A stretch of 64,000 nucleotides of DNA from Naumannella cuiyingiana (lineage in GTDB: Bacteria > Actinomycetota > Actinomycetes > Propionibacteriales > Propionibacteriaceae), in NCBI RefSeq assembly GCF_013408305.1, contig NZ_JACBZS010000001.1:3348001-3412000 (forward strand). Direction: 5' to 3'. A program made the translations under genes and the position numbers. Within the stretch, counting starts at the first letter, position 1, and every line of letters starts with the position of its first letter. Under the pieces are notes generated by a model that was not told the origin of the DNA, did not search any database, and worked only from the letters and a program-made list of their open reading frames with translations. Shown one piece after another: positions 56,862 to 64,000 of this stretch.

Positions 56862-57800
56862 GTGGCATCGATCCTGGTGGCAGGGGCGACCGGTTTCGTG
56901 GGACGGCGGCTGGTGCCGGCCCTCGCGGAGGCCGGGCACGATGTGCGGGCGATGACCCGCAACCCCGACGAGTACGCCGGGCCGGCCAGACCGGTGGCGG
57001 GTGATGTCGCCGACGCCGGGTCGCTGGCCGACGCGATGGCCGGCGCGACCGTCGCCTACTACCTGGTGCACGGACTCGGGTCGCGGGACTTCGAGACCGA
57101 GGATGCCCGCGCCGCGCAGAACTTCGGTGCAGCCGCGGCCCGGGCCGGGGTGCGCCAGATCGTCTACCTCGGCGGCCTGGGCAGCGATCGCGACGACCTG
57201 TCGCCGCACCTGCGCTCGCGGCGCGAGGCGGAGCGGCTGCTGGCGGCGGCAGGCGTACCCGTGACCACCCTGCGGGCGGCGATCATCGTCGGCCACGGCG
57301 GGATCTCGTGGGAGATGACGCGCGAGCTGGTCGATGCGCTGCCGGTGATGATCGCCCCGCGGTGGGTGAACACGCGGGTGCAGCCGATCTGGATCGGCGA
57401 CGCCGTGCGCTATCTCGTCGGGGTCGCGGAGCGGGAGGAGGCGCTGGGCCGCACGTATGAGATCGGCGGCGCCGACGTGCTCACCTATCGCCGGATGATG
57501 CAGGTGCTGGGGCGGATCCTGAACCGGCGGCCGCTGCCGGTGTTCATCGCCCCGGTGGCCACGCCCCGGGCATCCGCGCTCTGGCTGTCGTTGATCACCC
57601 GGGTCGACCCCGTGACGGGTCGCAACCTGCTGGAGTCGGTCTCCAACGAGGTGATCGTGACCGACGATGCCATCACCGATCTGGTGCCCGGCCCCGTGCT
57701 CGGCTATCGGCAGATGGTGCTCGCGGCGCTGCGCGAGCGGCTGGCGGCGCTGACCGGGTCAGCCGACGACGGCGGGGAGCGCGAGCAGCATGGTCAGTGA
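56862..57800 (+). CDS. NAD(P)-binding SDR, NmrA/TMR-like epimerase fold
   Basis: A 312-aa protein. The nucleotide site is ILVAGATGFVGRRLVPALAEAG and the following residues are YYLVHGLGSRDFETEDARAAQNFGAAA, typical of actinobacterial NAD(P)H-binding proteins with an atypical active site. Late motifs are TLRAAIIVGHGGISWEMTRELV and YEIGGADVLTYRRMM. The GTG start has GGAGG 5 nt upstream. Function not established; relatives are linked to cell-envelope lipid modification. The 3' end overlaps the convergent CPBP gene by 42 bp. Confidence 0.82.
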   Translation: MASILVAGATGFVGRRLVPALAEAGHDVRAMTRNPDEYAGPARPVAGDVADAGSLADAMAGATVAYYLVHGLGSRDFETEDARAAQNFGAAAARAGVRQIVYLGGLGSDRDDLSPHLRSRREAERLLAAAGVPVTTLRAAIIVGHGGISWEMTRELVDALPVMIAPRWVNTRVQPIWIGDAVRYLVGVAEREEALGRTYEIGGADVLTYRRMMQVLGRILNRRPLPVFIAPVATPRASALWLSLITRVDPVTGRNLLESVSNEVIVTDDAITDLVPGPVLGYRQMVLAALRERLAALTGSADDGGEREQHGQ

Positions 57801-58394
57801 CCACACCACATGGGTGACCGCCGGAAGCACGATCCCTCCGCTGGAGCGCCGCTGCAGGCCGGTGACCGTACCGAGCACCAGCGCGGCGAAGATCATCATC
57901 GGGTTCAGCGATCCGGCGGTGACCGCCGCATAGGCCAGGGTGCTGACCAGAACCGGCCGGCGGGCGAGCCGGGCGTAGACGGCACCGCGGAAGAACAGTT
58001 CCTCCGCGACGCCCGTCAGCGCCGTGATCGCGACCACCGCCACGAACGGCGTGTGATCGGCCTGCCCGGTGACCGCTCGCACGGCGTCCGCCAGTGCGGG
58101 AACGGCGCGCACGACGAACGCCCCGACGACGAAGACCGCCGCCAGCAACGCACCGGCGCAGACACCCGCCGCCAGGACGGACCAGAGCGGTCGCCCGCCG
58201 CCCGGATCGCGTCGCGTGGCGAGGGCGGAGCCGACCACGGCGTACAGCAGACACAGCGCGACCGACCAGCCGAAGAACTCCGGGTCGCCGGTCGCGGCAA
58301 AGATCCGGAACACGCAGTACGCGGCGATGACCAGCGTGGCGCCGATGACCGTCGGGACGACCCACGAGGGGTAGTGGCGCGGCGGTTCGATCAT
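57759..58394 (-). CDS. CPBP-family intramembrane glutamic protease
   Basis: A 211-aa protein with about six membrane helices. The CPBP catalytic motifs are EELFFRGAVYARL (Glu-Glu and Arg) and THVVWSLTMLLA (His), with a middle FAALVLG helix. It would cleave peptides within the membrane, for example prenylated or bacteriocin-type substrates. The ATG at 58394 was taken as the first in frame. Downstream come the tRNA genes on the same strand. Confidence 0.9.
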   Translation of the reverse strand: MIEPPRHYPSWVVPTVIGATLVIAAYCVFRIFAATGDPEFFGWSVALCLLYAVVGSALATRRDPGGGRPLWSVLAAGVCAGALLAAVFVVGAFVVRAVPALADAVRAVTGQADHTPFVAVVAITALTGVAEELFFRGAVYARLARRPVLVSTLAYAAVTAGSLNPMMIFAALVLGTVTGLQRRSSGGIVLPAVTHVVWSLTMLLALPAVVG

Positions 58395-58458
58395 CAGGGC
58401 TCCGTCCCTGGCCGGGAGAGCGAGGGGCTGCCGACCGTCGCCGGTCGGCAGCCCTTGG

Positions 58459-58534
58459 TGGTGGGCGATACTGGAATCGAACCAGTGACCTCTTCCGTGT
58501 CAGGGAAGCGCGCTAGCCCCTGCGCCAATCGCCC
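58459..58534 (-). tRNA. tRNA-Val (GAC)
   Basis: Minus strand: acceptor stem GGGCGAT paired with ATCGCCC, discriminator A, and CCA encoded. The anticodon loop CTTCCCTGACACGGAAG shows anticodon GAC, and the T-arm is GGTTCGATTCC. The body without CCA runs 58534-58462. Confidence 0.95.
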
Positions 58535-58535
58535 G

Positions 58536-58606
58536 AGGTGGAGACGGGATTTGAACCCGTGTAGACGGATTTGCAGTCCGTTGCCTCGCCTCTCGGCCAC
58601 TCCACC
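58536..58606 (-). tRNA. tRNA-Cys (GCA)
   Basis: Minus strand: acceptor stem GGTGGAG paired with CTCCACC, discriminator T (usual for Cys), anticodon loop GGACTGCAAATCC with anticodon GCA and T-arm GGGTTCAAATCCC. CCA is not encoded. It lies 1 bp upstream of tRNA-Val. Confidence 0.95.
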
Positions 58607-58672
58607 AGGTGAGGAGCCCAACCTTGGTGGTTGAGACCCTGGTCGAGACCACCGGGGCTGAGACCCGCTCCG

Positions 58673-58745
58673 AGCGGACGACGGGATTCGAACCCGCGAC
58701 CCTCACCTTGGCAAGGTGATGCTCTACCAACTGAGCCACGTCCGC
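58673..58745 (-). tRNA. tRNA-Gly (GCC)
   Basis: Minus strand: acceptor stem GCGGACG paired with CGTCCGC, discriminator T, anticodon arm CACCTTGCCAAGGTG with anticodon GCC and T-arm GGGTTCGAATCCC. CCA is not encoded. It is first of a Gly-Cys-Val set, a gene order common in actinobacteria. Confidence 0.95.
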
Positions 58746-58833
58746 ATCGCTGTGCCGTTTCCGGCAGCAGCGCGTGGAAGAGACTAGCCGACGACTCTGG
58801 CCGCGCACAAACCAGCGCGCTAGCGTCGGGTGC

Positions 58834-59247
58834 ATGGGACAGTGGGAGTGGGTGCGCAAGCAACTGGCGGACATCGACGCCGCGGGCGACACAGCGGCGG
58901 CCAGCGTGAAGGGGATGGCCGTCGTGGTGATGAACCAGCAGGGAGCGAAGACCGGCGAGCTTCGGCGGGTGCCCGTGATGCGGGTCGAGGCCGACGGAAA
59001 CTACGCGGCCGTGGCGAGCAAGGGCGGTTCGCCGGAGAATCCGGTGTGGTTCAACAACCTGGTCGCCCACCCCGACATCGAGCTGATGGACGGCAGCGAC
59101 ACCTTCCCGGTGCGGGCGCGGCTGGTGGACGACCCCGAGGAGTACCGAACCTGGTGGGACCGATCCGTCGCGGCGTACCCGCCCTATGCGGAGTACCAGA
59201 CCAAGACCGATCGCAAGATCCCGATCTTCGTGCTCGAGCCGCGCTGA
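58834..59247 (+). CDS. Deazaflavin (F420)-dependent nitroreductase-family protein (Ddn-like)
   Basis: A 137-aa protein of the split-barrel flavin/deazaflavin family. MNQQGAKTGELRRVPVMRVE, YAAVASKGGSPENPVWFNNLVAHPDIELMDG and TDRKIPIFVLEPR are the hallmark segments that bind the F420 tail in Mycobacterium Ddn. It probably reduces quinones or other substrates with F420H2. TAGCGT (58821-58826) lies 7 nt before the ATG, so it is predicted to be leaderless. It implies F420 synthesis elsewhere in the genome. Confidence 0.92.
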   Translation: MGQWEWVRKQLADIDAAGDTAAASVKGMAVVVMNQQGAKTGELRRVPVMRVEADGNYAAVASKGGSPENPVWFNNLVAHPDIELMDGSDTFPVRARLVDDPEEYRTWWDRSVAAYPPYAEYQTKTDRKIPIFVLEPR

Positions 59248-59274
59248 CGGTCGTCGCCGTGGCAGCATGGGCGG

Positions 59275-60111
59275 GTGAGTGAAGCCCGCCCGCGTGTCTG
59301 GATCGACGGCACGCTGTACGCCGATGCCGCCGACGCGACCGTGCCCGCCGATGATCATGGGCTGGTCGCCGGCGACGGCGTCTTCGAAACCCTGAAGATC
59401 GAGCCGTGGGGCGCGTTCGCGATCGGCCGGCACGTCCGCCGGTTGGAGAACTCCGCCAAGGTTCTCGGCCTGCCGACGCCCGAGGAGTCGGCGGTACGCG
59501 AGGGTATCGCCGCCGTCCTGGCGGGGCGGGACTTCGAGTTCGGACGGCTCCGGATCACCTGGACGGGCGGCATCGGGCCGCTCAGCAGCAATGCCGCGTA
59601 CGGGCCGCCGCGGCTGATCGTCGCAGCCGGTCCGGCGGCGCGCACCAGCGAACCGGGGCGGATCGTCACCGTGCCCTGGACCCGCAACCCCGACGACCCG
59701 CTGTCGGGGATCAAGACGACGTCGTACGCCGGCAATGTTCGCGCCCTGGCGTACGCCCATGATCACGGCGCCGGGGAGGCGCTGTTCTGCAACACCCGTG
59801 GCCAGGTCTGCGAGGCGTCCGGGTCGAACATCTTCCTCGTCTTCGGCGACCGCGTGATCACGCCGACGCTGGCCGCGGGTCCGCTGGCCGGCATCACCCG
59901 GGCCTGCGTGATCGAGCAGTCCGGCGCGGTGGAGGAGGACATCGACCTCGCCGCCGCGCAGCGGGCCGACGAGGTCTTCCTCACCGGCTCGCTGCGCGAC
60001 GTGCACCCGATCGTCGCCTGGGACGAGCACAGCTATCCGGTCGGACCGGTGACCGCCGCGATCGCCGAGGAGTTCGCGCGCCGTTCGGTCGACGAGCCCG
60101 ATCCCGCCTGA
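59275..60111 (+). CDS. PLP-dependent class IV aminotransferase, probably 4-amino-4-deoxychorismate lyase
   Basis: A 278-aa protein. It has VWIDGTLYADAADATVPADDHGLVAGDGVFETLKI at the start, the PLP lysine in LSGIKTTSYAGNVRAL, and EALFCNTRGQVCEASGSNIF and TRACVIEQ in the cofactor domain. Length and the single-domain layout fit ADC lyase (PabC, folate pathway) better than branched-chain aminotransferases, but D-amino acid transaminase cannot be excluded. The GTG at 59275 follows CAGCAT by 6 nt (leaderless). Confidence 0.85.
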   Translation: MSEARPRVWIDGTLYADAADATVPADDHGLVAGDGVFETLKIEPWGAFAIGRHVRRLENSAKVLGLPTPEESAVREGIAAVLAGRDFEFGRLRITWTGGIGPLSSNAAYGPPRLIVAAGPAARTSEPGRIVTVPWTRNPDDPLSGIKTTSYAGNVRALAYAHDHGAGEALFCNTRGQVCEASGSNIFLVFGDRVITPTLAAGPLAGITRACVIEQSGAVEEDIDLAAAQRADEVFLTGSLRDVHPIVAWDEHSYPVGPVTAAIAEEFARRSVDEPDPA

Positions 60112-60115
60112 GCGG

Positions 60116-61531
60116 CTACTCGGCGACGGCGCGGCGGCGTACCGCTGCCAGGGCCGTCACCACGCCGAGTGCCGCCAGGACGGCCAGCCCGACGAAGAGG
60201 TTGATCGCGGCCTGCGGCATGGACGGCAGGCCGGCGTTGACCAGGACGCCGGCGAGGGCGGCCCCGAGGCTCTGTGCGGCCAGGCCGACCAACGGGATGG
60301 TGGCGGCCGCCTTGCCGGCCTCTGCCGCATCGGTGACATTGCTCATCGTCGCGTAGCTGAGCACGGGGAAGCCGAAGCCGATGCCGGCGCCGGCGATCAC
60401 CAACAACACGAACCAGACGATCGCCAGGCCGGGCCCCGCCGGCTCGCGCTGGGTGAGCGCGGCGCCGAGGAAGCCCGCTGCCAACAGGCCGGGCCCGATG
60501 ATCAACAGTGCCGAGCGCGACCGCGGGGTCGCGGCGCGGGCGCCGAGCAGGCCGAAGAACGACCAGCCGACCGAGACCGCGGCACCGAAGAAGCCGGCGA
60601 CCACCGGGGCGAGGCCGGCCATGCTCTGGCCGAACAGCGGCGTGAAGGCCTCGCTGACGACGGCAATGGTCAGCATCGCATTGGTCAGCATCAGCCAGCG
60701 CATCGGCGATCCCGGCCGATAGGTGGAGTCCGGCAGTACCGAGGAGCGGGCCCGGCGGTCCCAGGCGACGAAGGCGACGAGCAGGACCGCGGCCGCGGCG
60801 AGCAGCGCGACCCGCGCCGCACCCTCGGTGATCGAGGCGACGCTCAGCGCGGCCACCGCGGCGGTCAGCAGCGCGACCGAGCCGAGCGGGAACGGCTCGA
60901 CCTGCCCGGTGCGACCGTGCCCGCGCAGTGCCCGCGGCGCGACGAACCCGAGAGCAAGGCCGGCCAGCGCGATCATCGCGAAGGCCAGCCGCCAGGCGTC
61001 GAACTGGGCGAAGAGGCCGCCGAGGACCGGCCCGACGAGCGTGCCGACGCCGAACATCGCCGAGATCAGCCCGGTGGCCATTCCCCACAGGCGTTGCGGA
61101 AGCACGGTGCGGACCAGGGCGTACCCGAGCCCGGACAGCAGCCCGCCGCCCAGCCCGACGACGGCGCGGCCGGCGAGCAGCACCGGCATCGTCGGCGCGA
61201 GCGTGCAGACGATCCCACCGACGAGGTAGGTGGCGAAGGCGAGCAGGTACGCGCCGACGGCCCCGAGCCTGGCCAGGGCCTGGCCGACGCCCATCACGCC
61301 GATGATCGAGACGACGACATAGATCGTCGTCGGCCAGGCGTACAGCTCCCGACCACCGATCTCGGCGACGACCGAGGGCATCAGGGCCGTGGTGACGAAC
61401 ATCGTGATCGCGGCCAGCAGGAAGCCGCCGGCCAGGATGCCGACGGCGCCGGCATTGCCGTCACGGAAGAGATCGGTGAAGCGCGGGGAGTCGCTGCGTG
61501 GGGCGTGGACGGATGGGGATTCCGAGGTCAT
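60116..61531 (-). CDS. MFS multidrug efflux transporter under SoxR control
   Basis: A 471-aa protein with about 12 to 14 helices. TTALMPSVVAEIGGRELYAWPTTIYVVVSIIGVMGVGQALARLG covers the first two helices, GRAVVGLGGGLLSGLGYALVRTVLPQRLWG the motif B region and GVGTLVGPVLGGLFAQFDAWR motif C. It exports drugs using the proton gradient. The divergent promoter has a 19-nt spacer containing CTCAAGTGGACTTGAG, the SoxR box type. In Streptomyces SoxR answers to redox-active antibiotics, so a phenazine- or quinone-like substrate is a reasonable inference. Confidence 0.92.
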   Translation of the reverse strand: MTSESPSVHAPRSDSPRFTDLFRDGNAGAVGILAGGFLLAAITMFVTTALMPSVVAEIGGRELYAWPTTIYVVVSIIGVMGVGQALARLGAVGAYLLAFATYLVGGIVCTLAPTMPVLLAGRAVVGLGGGLLSGLGYALVRTVLPQRLWGMATGLISAMFGVGTLVGPVLGGLFAQFDAWRLAFAMIALAGLALGFVAPRALRGHGRTGQVEPFPLGSVALLTAAVAALSVASITEGAARVALLAAAAVLLVAFVAWDRRARSSVLPDSTYRPGSPMRWLMLTNAMLTIAVVSEAFTPLFGQSMAGLAPVVAGFFGAAVSVGWSFFGLLGARAATPRSRSALLIIGPGLLAAGFLGAALTQREPAGPGLAIVWFVLLVIAGAGIGFGFPVLSYATMSNVTDAAEAGKAAATIPLVGLAAQSLGAALAGVLVNAGLPSMPQAAINLFVGLAVLAALGVVTALAAVRRRAVAE

Positions 61532-61537
61532 GCAGCA

Positions 61538-61568
61538 AACCTAGAAACTCAAGTGGACTTGAGATCAA
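61538..61568 (-). promoter_or_regulatory. SoxR-type promoter of the MFS gene
   Basis: On the minus strand a -35 TTGATC (61568-61563), a 19-nt spacer and a -10 TAGGTT (61543-61538) precede the ATG at 61531 by 6 nt. The dyad CTCAAGT-GG-ACTTGAG (61548-61563) sits between the elements as in known SoxR sites. The mRNA is predicted to be leaderless. Confidence 0.8.
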
Positions 61569-61594
61569 GGGCCGAACAGCGCGAAGATTCGATC

Positions 61595-62053
61595 ATGGAG
61601 GGGCATCCACATCCCAGCGACCTGTTGAGCATCGGCGAGATCGCCGGGCGGACCGGCGTGGCGAAGTCGGCGCTGCACTACTACGAGCAGCTCGGGTTGA
61701 TCGTGGCCACGCGTACGGTCGGGAACCAGCGCCGCTATCACCGCCACATGGTGCGGCGGATCTCGCTGATCGTGGTCGCCAAGCGGCTGGGGATCCCGCT
61801 CGCCGACGTGCAGCAGGCGTTCGGCGAGCTGCCGATGGATCGCCAGCCGACCGCCCGCGACTGGCGGCGGGTGTCGAAGGTCTGGCGCGCGACCCTGGCC
61901 CAACGCCGCCACCAGATCGAACGCCTGGAACGCGAACTGAACGGTTGCATCGGTTGTGGCTGCCTGTCGATGAGCGCCTGCAAGCTGCTGAATCCCGACG
62001 ACGAGCTGTCCCAGCAGGGGCCGGGTCCGCGGCGGCTGGAGGTCGACGGCTAG
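61595..62053 (+). CDS. soxR: Redox-sensitive regulator SoxR with [2Fe-2S] cluster
   Basis: A 152-aa MerR-family protein. HTH: LLSIGEIAGRTGVAKSALHYYEQLGLI; wing: GNQRRYHRHMVRRI. The C-terminal cluster is Cys118-x2-Cys121-x-Cys123-x5-Cys129 (NGCIGCGCLSMSACK), identical in spacing to E. coli SoxR. The ATG at 61595 was chosen; the frame stays open far upstream without similarity. It activates the divergent MFS gene through the box at 61548-61563. No soxS is expected in actinobacteria. Confidence 0.97.
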   Translation: MEGHPHPSDLLSIGEIAGRTGVAKSALHYYEQLGLIVATRTVGNQRRYHRHMVRRISLIVVAKRLGIPLADVQQAFGELPMDRQPTARDWRRVSKVWRATLAQRRHQIERLERELNGCIGCGCLSMSACKLLNPDDELSQQGPGPRRLEVDG

Positions 62054-62085
62054 GTGTATGCGCGAGGCAGGCGAGCGGTGATCAG

Positions 62086-62943
62086 TCAGGCGTGGTGCAG
62101 GGCGAGCACGTCCTGGACCACGTCGCGGATGGTGCGGGCATCGGTGTCTGTGACGTGGGTGGCTGTCTGTGTTCTCATCACGACGCCGGGCGGCTCGGGC
62201 AAGCCAGAGACCGCGTAAATGCTGTCGGGAAGCCGGCCGAGGGCGGGTAACAGGGTGTAGCCGAGATTGGTGCGTACCGCCGCTTGAATCCCGGCCAGGT
62301 CGGGTGATTCTGCACTGATGTCGTAGCGCAGGCCGGCTGCGGCGATGGTGTCTATCGCGCCGCGGCGCAGGCCGCAGTCGTGGTCGAACAGGACGAGCGG
62401 TACGCGGCGCCTTGGGGGGTGTTCGGCGGTTGCGAGCTCTCGCCCGGCGACCCATTGGGTGGGAATCGCTCCGATCTCGGTGGGGTCGCTGGTGAGTCTT
62501 TCGAGAACGAGTGCCGCGTCGAGCTGGTTGCGGTTGACGGCGTCGCGCAATCGCGCGCTGCGCCCGAGTCGTAGCTGGATGTTCTTCCGTGGCAGGGCTG
62601 CTCGTAGCTGATGCACCAGAGCCGGAAGGAGGATGTCGACGGCGTGGTCCATCGCCCCGATCGTGACGGTCTGGGTGCGGTCGATGAAGTCGTCCAGGGC
62701 GGCGTCGTGTGCTTCGAGGATTCGTGTCGCGTGCGTGAGGAAGCGTTCGCCGTCCTGGGTGAATCGGATCGCCCGACCTTCGCGGGTCACCAGCTGCACC
62801 TTGAGGGTGTCCTCCAGACGCTGAACGTGTCGGCTGACGGCAGCCTGAGTGAGGTGAAGAACCCGAGCCGCCTTGTGAAAGCCGCCGCACTGGGCAACGG
62901 CGACCAAGCTACGCATGGTGACGATGTCGAGCGTCTCGGGCAC
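62086..62943 (-). CDS. LysR-family transcriptional regulator
   Basis: A 285-aa protein. HTH: MRSLVAVAQCGGFHKAARVLHLTQAAVSRHVQRLEDTLKVQLV; effector domain: TVTIGAMDHAVDILLPALV, LDAALVLERL and GIQAAVRTNLGYTLLPALGRLP. The GTG start at 62943 gives the expected N-terminus. Third positions carry noticeably more A and T than the genes to the left. It is divergent from the MFS gene at 63033 and likely controls it through the palindrome at 62966-62979. Confidence 0.93.
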   Translation of the reverse strand: MPETLDIVTMRSLVAVAQCGGFHKAARVLHLTQAAVSRHVQRLEDTLKVQLVTREGRAIRFTQDGERFLTHATRILEAHDAALDDFIDRTQTVTIGAMDHAVDILLPALVHQLRAALPRKNIQLRLGRSARLRDAVNRNQLDAALVLERLTSDPTEIGAIPTQWVAGRELATAEHPPRRRVPLVLFDHDCGLRRGAIDTIAAAGLRYDISAESPDLAGIQAAVRTNLGYTLLPALGRLPDSIYAVSGLPEPPGVVMRTQTATHVTDTDARTIRDVVQDVLALHHA

Positions 62944-62965
62944 ACCTCATCGTAGACGATCCGCA

Positions 62966-62979
62966 AACGGTATCGATAC
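62966..62979. promoter_or_regulatory. Palindrome CGGTATCGATACCG in the LysR/MFS gap
   Basis: A perfect 14-bp palindrome midway between the divergent LysR and MFS genes, followed by a partial copy (GATACGG). The position is that of a LysR-type operator, although the interrupted T-N11-A form is not obvious. Confidence 0.5.
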
Positions 62980-63032
62980 CGATACGGAATCATTGTTGGA
63001 CCAACCGGTCAGCCTCTGGTGACGATGAAGGC

Positions 63033-64000
63033 ATGCCTCGTACCACGCGTCTCGTGCGGCCCGGTCTCGTGCTCGGTATCTGTTGTCTGAGCCTGCTGAT
63101 CGTCGGCGTGGACAATACGATCGTCACGATCGGGCTGCCACAGATCCGGCAAGACATGCACGCCTCGTTCTCGTCCGCACAGTGGACGGTGGATGCCTAT
63201 CAGCTGGTCCTGGGCGCCTTCTTGCTGACGGCGGGTGCGACAGCGGACCGATGGGGACGGCGGCTGACGTTGCAAACAGGTCTGGCCGTCTTCACGATCG
63301 CTTCGGCGTTGTGCGCCGCGGCGCCCACCATCGGTTGGCTCATCGGGTCCCGGGTCGTCCAGGCGCTGGGCGGCTCGATGATGAATCCCGTCGCGATAGC
63401 AATCGTCACGCAGGTCTACCCCGACGCCCGTCGCCGAGCCCACGCCTTCGGTATCTGGAGCGGGGTCTACGGGCTGAGCATGGCGATCGGCCCGGTGCTG
63501 GGCGGTTTCCTGGTCCAACACGCCGGTTGGCGATCGATCTTCTGGGTGAACATCCCGATCGGTGTGATAGCGATCGGGCTGTGCGCGTGGGCCGTTCCGG
63601 AGTCCAAGTCACCAACCCGACGCCGGTTTGACGCGATCGGGCAAGCACTGGTCATCGTGATCTTGCTGGCGTTGACGTACGCCATCATCGAGGGCAACTC
63701 GCTGGGGTGGGCATCGGCTCGGATCATCGTCCTGGCAGTGATCGTCCTGGTGTGTGCCGCCGCGCTGGTGTGGTGGGAGGGCCGCGTCCCCGAGCCAGTC
63801 GTCGACCCGCTGTTCTTCCGCAGCGCACCGTTCTCCGGTGCCATCCTCATCGCTCTGATCGGCATGGGCGGCACCGCCGGTTACCTGTGGGTGGTGACGT
63901 TCTACCTGCAGGATGCCCGCGGTCTTTCACCCGCCAGTGCTGGCGCGTTGATGCTGCCGATCGCGGCGATGGTGCTGATCGTTGCCCCCCTGTCGGGTCG
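63033..64000 (+). CDS. MFS drug transporter (EmrB/QacA, DHA2 type), 3' end cut by the window edge
   Basis: An open frame of 322 codons from the ATG at 63033 to the window end. It starts MPRTTRLVRPGLVLGICCLS. Hallmarks of the 14-helix DHA2 family are GVDNTIVTIGLPQIRQDM (motif D1), ADRWGRRLTLQTG (motif A), GSRVVQALGGSMMNPVAIAIV (motif B) and GPVLGGFLVQHAGWRSIFWVNIPIG (motif C). It exports cationic or amphipathic drugs by proton antiport. It is divergent from a LysR regulator. GC content is lower than in the rest of the window, hinting at transfer of the pair. Confidence 0.93.
   Translation, partial: MPRTTRLVRPGLVLGICCLSLLIVGVDNTIVTIGLPQIRQDMHASFSSAQWTVDAYQLVLGAFLLTAGATADRWGRRLTLQTGLAVFTIASALCAAAPTIGWLIGSRVVQALGGSMMNPVAIAIVTQVYPDARRRAHAFGIWSGVYGLSMAIGPVLGGFLVQHAGWRSIFWVNIPIGVIAIGLCAWAVPESKSPTRRRFDAIGQALVIVILLALTYAIIEGNSLGWASARIIVLAVIVLVCAAALVWWEGRVPEPVVDPLFFRSAPFSGAILIALIGMGGTAGYLWVVTFYLQDARGLSPASAGALMLPIAAMVLIVAPLSG

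Noticed and set aside
58394-58909. Several short open frames on both strands over the tRNA cluster
   Set aside because: They translate tRNA genes; cloverleaf structures explain the sequence.
61538-61594. soxR starting far upstream, since its frame stays open from 60917
   Set aside because: The upstream part is antisense to the MFS gene and lacks similarity; the ATG at 61595 gives the standard SoxR length.

Overview
The window is 64 kb of high-GC chromosomal DNA from an actinobacterium. The evidence is a strong G/C bias at third codon positions, frequent GTG starts, many overlapping ATGA/GTGA gene junctions, a Gly-Cys-Val tRNA cluster, a DUF3000/RNase D/hemE/hemQ neighbourhood, an F420-type (Ddn-like) oxidoreductase, split NHEJ-type enzymes (LigD-like polymerase and LigC-like ligase) and a SoxR-controlled efflux gene. 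Propionibacteriales is my best guess, but there is no rRNA here to prove it. No phage, transposase, integrase, CRISPR array or rRNA was seen. No stretch longer than about 300 bases lacks a gene.

Layout. 1-4.2 kb: an MFS efflux gene running off the left edge, a divergent ArsR-GNAT fusion regulator overlapping a sulfatase, and a frameshifted epimerase. 4.4-15.6 kb: mostly housekeeping genes, namely aconitase, a MerR/aldo-keto reductase pair, a frameshifted Na+/alanine symporter, a Zn peptidase/HIT/phosphoesterase cluster, an acyl-CoA dehydrogenase and DXP synthase. 15.7-19.3 kb: a two-component system followed by an unusual short cytochrome bd-family pair behind a perfect FNR-type palindrome. 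19.3-24.8 kb: a five-gene peptide ABC importer. 24.9-28.3 kb: a fadA-fadB beta-oxidation operon. 28.3-30.2 kb: MerR, DUF1697 and a divergent MBL-fold hydrolase. 30.2-36.4 kb: RNase D, DUF3000, hemE, hemQ, an RNase H fusion, DUF368 and msrB. 36.5-40.9 kb: an ABC exporter with a divergent histidine kinase/response regulator. 40.9-44.2 kb: the polymerase-domain protein and a secreted M6-like protease. 44.2-49.8 kb: a SorC-regulated sugar or polyol ABC operon with a dehydrogenase. 49.8-52.6 kb: LigC, PPK2 and a CbiX-like protein without the usual histidines. 52.8-55.9 kb: a second sugar importer lacking its own ATPase. 55.8-62.1 kb: membrane proteins, three tRNAs, Ddn-like and aminotransferase-IV enzymes, and the SoxR/MFS pair. 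62.1-64 kb: a LysR/MFS pair of visibly lower GC running off the right edge.

Regulation is unusually readable. Many genes have a -10-like hexamer (TAnnnT, CAGnAT) 6-7 nt before the start codon, which predicts leaderless mRNAs. Three targets of adjacent MerR-type regulators have dyad promoters with 19-20 nt spacers. A SorC regulator and its operon share three related CACATGAG-type sites. The most unusual item is the bd-family oxidase-like pair, in which subunit I has almost no Q-loop and subunit II is about half length. Two genes carry clear one-base frameshifts, which may be real decay or assembly errors.
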